This document shows positions 60,091-64,000 of a stretch of DNA of 64,000 nucleotides, piece by piece. The notes beneath the pieces were generated by a model that saw only the letters and a program-made list of their open reading frames with translations, did no database searches and was not told the DNA's origin. This DNA comes from Serratia proteamaculans. Its GTDB lineage: Bacteria; Pseudomonadota; Gammaproteobacteria; Enterobacterales; Enterobacteriaceae. Numbering within the stretch: position 1 is the first letter of the stretch; each line of letters opens with the position of its first letter. Made by a program: the position numbers and the translations under genes. The DNA is taken from NCBI RefSeq assembly GCF_008830365.1, contig NZ_WBKI01000001.1, positions 1,674,001 through 1,738,000 on the forward strand, written 5' to 3'.

Positions 60091-61100
60091 CAGTACATCT
60101 GCTCCTGCACCAGACGCTCGGCAGTTTCGATCGCCATTAATGCGCCGCCAAAGCGCACGTTATCAGCGACCGACCAGAACTGCAGGATCTCCGGAATGCC
60201 GTAGTCATTGCGCAGGCAGCCGACGCTTAACACATCGCTGCCGGAGGCTTCCGTCACCTGGGTCGGGTAGTCGTCTTCTTCGCTCAGTTGGATATCGTCC
60301 ACCTGCTCCAGTTCGCCGCGCGCTTCTTCCGCAGACATTGGGCGCAGCGCTTCCAGATGAACCACCTGCGCATGGCCGTAGAATACCGGCGACTGCACAC
60401 AGCTCACGGAAATCGGCAACCCTTCGTCCTGCAGCACTTTACGCACCTGATCGACAATCAAACGTTCCTCGCGCACGCTGCCCTGTTCATCAGCCAGCAA
60501 CGGCAACAGGTTGAACGCCAACTGCTTGGCAAAAACGCCCGCTTCAGCCGGAATGCCGTTCAGCAGGCGTGCACTTTGGCCGGCCAGATCGTCGACCGCC
60601 ACTTTGCCGCGTGCCGATACCGACATCAGGGTAGTGACGTGCAAACGGGAAAGCCCGGCCTGCTCGGTCAGAGGTTTGATCGCGGTCAGCAGTTGGCTGA
60701 CCATGCTGTCGGCCACGGCAACGATATTGCGGTTACGGTAATCTGCCAACACCTGCGGGTTCACCCCAGGGACCACCAGCGGCACGTCCGGCTCCAGCGC
60801 AAACAGGCCGCTGGTGTCGATCACCAGGCAACCCATGTTGCCGGCTTCTTCCGCGTAGCGGGCCGAGGCCTCGGTACCGGCGACGAAGAACGCCAACTGC
60901 GCCTGTGACCAGTCAAATTCTTCCGCTTTTTGTACCAGTACCGATTTGCCATTGAAGCGCACCGTAGCACCGGCACCACGTTCACTGGCCAAGGGATAGA
61001 GTTCGCCCACCGGGAACTGGCGTTCCTGTAATAATTCCAGCAACGCTTCACCTACCGCGCCAGTGGCGCCAAGCAGAGCGATATTCCAGCCGTCAGACAT
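60090..61100 (-). CDS. usg: Aspartate-semialdehyde dehydrogenase-like protein Usg
   Basis: Homologue of Asd, 336 residues, NADP-binding [14 protein letters not shown] at residues about 10-23. The active-site cysteine of Asd (NPNCSTI) is replaced here: the aligned segment reads VADSMVS, with serine in place of the cysteine, and no other cysteine lies nearby. So it should lack dehydrogenase activity, as for other Usg proteins; the function is unknown. It is translationally coupled to truA and separated from pdxB by 90 bp. Confidence 0.93.
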   Translation of the reverse strand: MSDGWNIALLGATGAVGEALLELLQERQFPVGELYPLASERGAGATVRFNGKSVLVQKAEEFDWSQAQLAFFVAGTEASARYAEEAGNMGCLVIDTSGLFALEPDVPLVVPGVNPQVLADYRNRNIVAVADSMVSQLLTAIKPLTEQAGLSRLHVTTLMSVSARGKVAVDDLAGQSARLLNGIPAEAGVFAKQLAFNLLPLLADEQGSVREERLIVDQVRKVLQDEGLPISVSCVQSPVFYGHAQVVHLEALRPMSAEEARGELEQVDDIQLSEEDDYPTQVTEASGSDVLSVGCLRNDYGIPEILQFWSVADNVRFGGALMAIETAERLVQEQMY

Positions 61101-61134
61101 TGGGTTTCTCCAGAGTATTTATTCAAATGCAGAT

Positions 61135-61154
61135 GGGCGGCTACTGCACCGCCC
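61135..61154. terminator. Hairpin between pdxB and usg
   Basis: GGGCGG/CCGCCC 6-bp stem with an 8-base loop, about 37 bp past the pdxB stop. It lacks a T run; probable mRNA stability or attenuation element. Confidence 0.4.
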
Positions 61155-61190
61155 TGATAACAAAATTAGTCGCTGTGGCTTAAGAAAGCC

Positions 61191-62312
61191 TTATGCCGTC
61201 AGGAAACCCAGCTTGTGCAGCAGCTCCGCACTGGCACTGTCATCGCACTGGACGCGCAATGAAGACCACTCACGGCGTTCCTGATAATGCTTGCGCAGAC
61301 GATCAAATTCGCCCGGTTGCCCGGCCACTTTGCGCAGCGGCGCATCATCGCGGCGCACATCATACACCAAGTGCATCAATCGTTTTAATTTGCCTTCATC
61401 CAGCGGCCCATTGAGCTGGATCTGGCTGAATTCGGGTACCGGTAACAACGAGGCCAACTCGATCTGTTGCGGCTGCCCCAGGTGGCGGCTGAAGGCTTCA
61501 AACACCTGAGTGGTGCCGCGCGCCTTGCCTTCCAGCGTATAACCGGCAATATGCGCGGTACCAATATCCACCCGCGCCAGCAACGGCAGCGAAAGCTCCG
61601 GTTCCGGCTCCCAGACGTCCAGCACCGTACTCAGCTTTTTGCCTTTTTCCAGCGCCTGCAGCAGCGCAGCATTATCCACCACCGCACCGCGGCAGGCGTT
61701 GATCAGAATACGGTTGTCCGGCAGTGCCGCCAGCAGTTCAGCGCCCACCAGGTGCAGCGAGTTATAAGGGCCGGATTTATTCAGCGGCGTATGGAAGGTC
61801 AACACGTCAGCTTCCGCCACCAGTTTTTCCAGCGGCCAGAACTCACCGGCATCACCACGTTCGGCACGCGGTGGATCGCATAACAAGGTGCGCACCCCCA
61901 GGGCTTTCAGGCGGGCATCCAGACGCGAGCCTACGTTACCCACGCCGATAATGCCGACGGTTTTATCCCGCAGTTGAAAACCGTCACGTTCGGCCAACAG
62001 CATCAGCGCGGAGAACACATATTCCACCACCGCAATGGCATTACAGCCCGGTGCCGCAGAAAAACCGATGCCCTGCTGTTGCAGCCAAGCGTCGTCTACG
62101 TGGTCGGTCCCGGCGGTGGCGGTGCCGACAAAACCAATACGAGTACCGGCCAGCAGCGCTTCATTGACTTTAGTCACTGAACGCACCATCAACGCATCGG
62201 CATCGGCCAGCGCATCACTCGGGATCGGACGGCCAGGCACCGCCTGCACATTCCCCAAACGACTGAACAATTCAGTCGCGTATGGCATATTTTCATCAAC
62301 CAGGATTTTCAC
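61191..62312 (-). CDS. pdxB: Erythronate-4-phosphate dehydrogenase
   Basis: Second enzyme of pyridoxal phosphate synthesis from erythrose-4-phosphate, 373 residues (E. coli 378). A D-2-hydroxyacid dehydrogenase fold: NAD site [19 protein letters not shown] near residue 120, substrate-site [10 protein letters not shown], catalytic Arg/Glu/His triad in [19 protein letters not shown] and AHIAGYT. The C-terminal dimerisation domain is seen after about residue 290. It lies upstream of usg, as in E. coli; flk, which is next in E. coli, is replaced here by an araC-type gene. Confidence 0.95.
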   Translation of the reverse strand: MKILVDENMPYATELFSRLGNVQAVPGRPIPSDALADADALMVRSVTKVNEALLAGTRIGFVGTATAGTDHVDDAWLQQQGIGFSAAPGCNAIAVVEYVFSALMLLAERDGFQLRDKTVGIIGVGNVGSRLDARLKALGVRTLLCDPPRAERGDAGEFWPLEKLVAEADVLTFHTPLNKSGPYNSLHLVGAELLAALPDNRILINACRGAVVDNAALLQALEKGKKLSTVLDVWEPEPELSLPLLARVDIGTAHIAGYTLEGKARGTTQVFEAFSRHLGQPQQIELASLLPVPEFSQIQLNGPLDEGKLKRLMHLVYDVRRDDAPLRKVAGQPGEFDRLRKHYQERREWSSLRVQCDDSASAELLHKLGFLTA

Positions 62313-62365
62313 TTATTGCTCCGATGGTTTGCGGCTATTTCGCTGGGAAATAGTGTGCCACCGAA

Positions 62366-63139
62366 TCATGCCCGGCGAAAGCGCTCGGGGGTGGTACCGG
62401 CGATTTGCTGAAACATGACAATAAACGCCGAGGCCGAGCTGTACCCTACCTCGAGCGCCACTTCCTGCACGGTTTTTCCCTGTTCCAGTAAGGATACGGC
62501 ATGCAGGAAACGCAACCGCTGGCGCCATTCGCTGAATGACATCCCCAGATCCTGCTGGCAACGGCGCGACAGCGTACGTTCGGTGGTATAGACCCGGGCA
62601 GCCCAGGCGGCGAGCGACGTGTTGTCCGAAGGGCAGTGCTCCAGCGCCTCCAGCACCGGTGCCAGGAATTTGTCTTCGGACGACGGCAAGTAGGTTTGCT
62701 GAATCGGCGACAGATGCAGTTGGTCGATCAGCGCCCGGCACAGGCGCAAATCCTGTTTGCTCTGAGGGATGTATTGTTTGCGTGCGTAAAAATCTTCGGC
62801 AATGGCGCGGAAAATCGGCGTTACGCTGATCAAACAGGGGTCAACCGGAAGCCCGGCGCACAATGGCAACGCAATATCGACCATGCGGCACTGCGCCAAT
62901 CGCTGGTTATAACAGGAGTGTTCAATGCCAGCCGGTGCCCACAGCACAAACTCCGGCGGTGCCAGAAAACGCTGGCCGCCGATGCGCAGCACCATCACAC
63001 CGGCCTTGACCCACATCAACTGCCCCCAACTGTGCTGGTGTGGCTGAAATTCTGTACGGGCGTTGAACTCCTCGCAGCGGAATTGCACCGGCCGTGGCGC
63101 CGGGATCAGCGCTTCGGGATAATGACGAATTTCTGGCAT
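62366..63139 (-). CDS. AraC-family transcriptional regulator with cupin sensor
   Basis: Regulator of 257 residues. The N-terminal cupin half (about residues 10-100: FNARTEFQPHQHSWGQLMWV, two histidines of the sensor barrel) precedes a C-terminal AraC double helix-turn-helix (about 155-257). The first HTH has SLAAWAARVYTTERTLSRRCQQDLG and the second TVQEVALEVGYSSASAFIVMFQQIAGTTPERFRR. It is divergent from an EamA-type exporter gene across about 117 bp, so it likely controls that exporter. The effector is unknown. Confidence 0.88.
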   Translation of the reverse strand: MPEIRHYPEALIPAPRPVQFRCEEFNARTEFQPHQHSWGQLMWVKAGVMVLRIGGQRFLAPPEFVLWAPAGIEHSCYNQRLAQCRMVDIALPLCAGLPVDPCLISVTPIFRAIAEDFYARKQYIPQSKQDLRLCRALIDQLHLSPIQQTYLPSSEDKFLAPVLEALEHCPSDNTSLAAWAARVYTTERTLSRRCQQDLGMSFSEWRQRLRFLHAVSLLEQGKTVQEVALEVGYSSASAFIVMFQQIAGTTPERFRRA

Positions 63140-63177
63140 GGTTTCGCCCCGTGACTTGTCTTGTTTAGGGAAAATAT

Positions 63178-63211
63178 TGTCTGGATATCGCTATATATAA
63201 TAAACCGGACA
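63178..63211. promoter_or_regulatory. Inverted-repeat operator between araC-type and EamA genes
   Basis: TGTCTGG (63178-63184) and CCGGACA (63205-63211) are inverted arms with one mismatch, separated by 20 AT-rich bases that include TATATATAAT, a -10-like element. It is a plausible operator for the divergent regulator. The GTCCG at 63231-63235 repeats part of an arm. Confidence 0.4.
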
Positions 63212-63256
63212 CGAGTAAACTAGCCAGCATGTCCGTTGTTAATGAGAATAATTATC

Positions 63257-64000
63257 ATGAATATGCTATTTCCTCTGCTGGCGGTGTTGATTTGGTCAAT
63301 CAATGCCGTGGTCAGCAAGCTCTCCGCCACCGCCATCGATCCGGCCGCCATCTCCTTCTACCGCTGGCTGCTGGCGTTGATCGCTCTGACGCCTTTCGTC
63401 CTGCCTGGGGTGATCCGTCACTGGGGGGCGATACGCGCCAACTGGTGGAAGTTGCTGGTTCTCGGCATGTTGGGCATGGTGCTGTATCAGAGCCTGGCCT
63501 ATTACGCGGCACACAGCGTCAGCGCACTGTTTATGGGGATCATTGTTTCCCTGATCCCGTTACTGACCATTCTGATCAGTATTGTGTTATTGCGGGTAGC
63601 ACCGACGGTGGGCATTGCGATCGGCAGCCTGTTGTCGCTGGCTGGCTTAATCTGGCTGGTGAGCGCCGGTAACCCGGCCGAATTGTTGCAACATGGCATC
63701 GGCAAAGGCGAGTTGATGATGTTTGCCGCCACCGCCGCCTATGCGCTGTATGGCGTGCTGACCAAGCGCTGGGCGATCGCCCTGCCAAATTGGCAGTCAC
63801 TGTATGTACAGATCGTCTTCGGCGTAGTATTGCTGTTGCCTAATTTCCTGATGGCACAAGACGTCGCGCTGACCAGCCAGAATATCCCGCTGGTGCTGTT
63901 CGCCGGTATCCCGGCCTCGATCATTGCACCTTACCTGTGGATCCACGGCGTAATGCGTCTGGGTGCCAATACCGCGTCGATCTTTATGAATCTGGCCCCG
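63257..64000 (+). CDS. EamA/DMT family transporter (3' partial)
   Basis: Drug/metabolite exporter; 248 residues to the window edge, no stop yet, so the gene continues beyond. The start MNMLFPLLAVLIWSINAVVSKLSATAID begins directly in helix 1, with GAGAATAATTATC upstream. The first EamA repeat has FYRWLLALIALTPFVLPG and the second begins near GKGELMMFAATAAYALYGVLTKRW. About nine of ten helices are visible. It is divergent from the araC-type gene. Substrate unknown; amino acid or metabolite efflux is likely by family. Confidence 0.85.
   Translation, partial: MNMLFPLLAVLIWSINAVVSKLSATAIDPAAISFYRWLLALIALTPFVLPGVIRHWGAIRANWWKLLVLGMLGMVLYQSLAYYAAHSVSALFMGIIVSLIPLLTILISIVLLRVAPTVGIAIGSLLSLAGLIWLVSAGNPAELLQHGIGKGELMMFAATAAYALYGVLTKRWAIALPNWQSLYVQIVFGVVLLLPNFLMAQDVALTSQNIPLVLFAGIPASIIAPYLWIHGVMRLGANTASIFMNLAP

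Noticed and set aside
63229-63672. Plus-strand frame of 147 codons overlapping the EamA gene
   Set aside because: It is out of frame with the hydrophobic ten-helix transporter that starts at 63257 and has no domain.
1-64000. CRISPR array, prophage, integrase or insertion sequence
   Set aside because: No regularly spaced repeats, phage or transposase genes, or terminal inverted repeats were found in the window.

Overview
The window is a stretch of enterobacterial chromosome. Gene order and protein sequences fit the genus Serratia best (S. liquefaciens/proteamaculans/plymuthica-like), although the species cannot be fixed from the sequence alone. The evidence is E. coli-like synteny from pdxB through usg, truA, dedA, accD, folC, dedD, cvpA, purF, ubiX, hisJQMP, yfcH, folX, yfcG, yfcE, yfcD, pta-ackA, yfbV-U-T-S-R, alaA and lrhA to nuoA-N, with accessory genes at both ends. 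No tRNA, rRNA, insertion sequence, prophage or CRISPR array was seen.

Layout. (1) 1-7.8 kb: the 3' part of a giant membrane glucan synthase of the NdvB/cyclic beta-1,2-glucan synthase type, whose start lies outside the window. (2) 7.8-18.0 kb, accessory: an ElaB-like membrane-anchored protein; an L-idonate/gluconate dehydrogenase pair (idnD, idnO) facing its LacI-type regulator idnR; a DUF1097 membrane protein behind a perfect CRP palindrome; an MFS and a DMT transporter; a periplasmic cupin; and an acetolactate-synthase-like ThDP enzyme divergent from a LysR regulator. (3) 18.0-33.3 kb: the complete 13-gene nuo operon for respiratory complex I, with a duplicated terminator 150 bp apart at its end and a near-consensus ArcA box upstream. 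(4) 34.0-35.0 kb: lrhA (hexS-like), which carries a +1 frameshift. (5) 35.8-48.9 kb: alaA, yfbR, yfbS, yfbT, yfbU, yfbV, ackA-pta, yfcD, yfcE, yfcG, folX, yfcH. (6) 48.9-51.9 kb: a histidine/basic amino acid ABC transporter behind a sigma-54-type promoter. (7) 52.2-62.3 kb: ubiX, purF-cvpA (PurR box), dedD, folC, accD, dedA, truA, usg, pdxB. (8) 62.4-64.0 kb: an AraC regulator divergent from an EamA exporter that runs off the window.

How it fits together. The core is central energy metabolism (complex I, acetate overflow by AckA-Pta, alanine synthesis by AlaA) next to purine, folate, fatty acid, pyridoxal phosphate and ubiquinone biosynthesis. Several regulatory sites read directly from the sequence agree with known enterobacterial control: ArcA at nuo, PurR at cvpA-purF, sigma-54 at hisJ, and CRP at idn and two accessory loci. 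The items most worth a second look are the lrhA frameshift, the 150-bp terminator duplication after nuoN, the sigma-54 promoter at hisJ, the uncharacterised ThDP enzyme/LysR pair and the NdvB-like giant protein.
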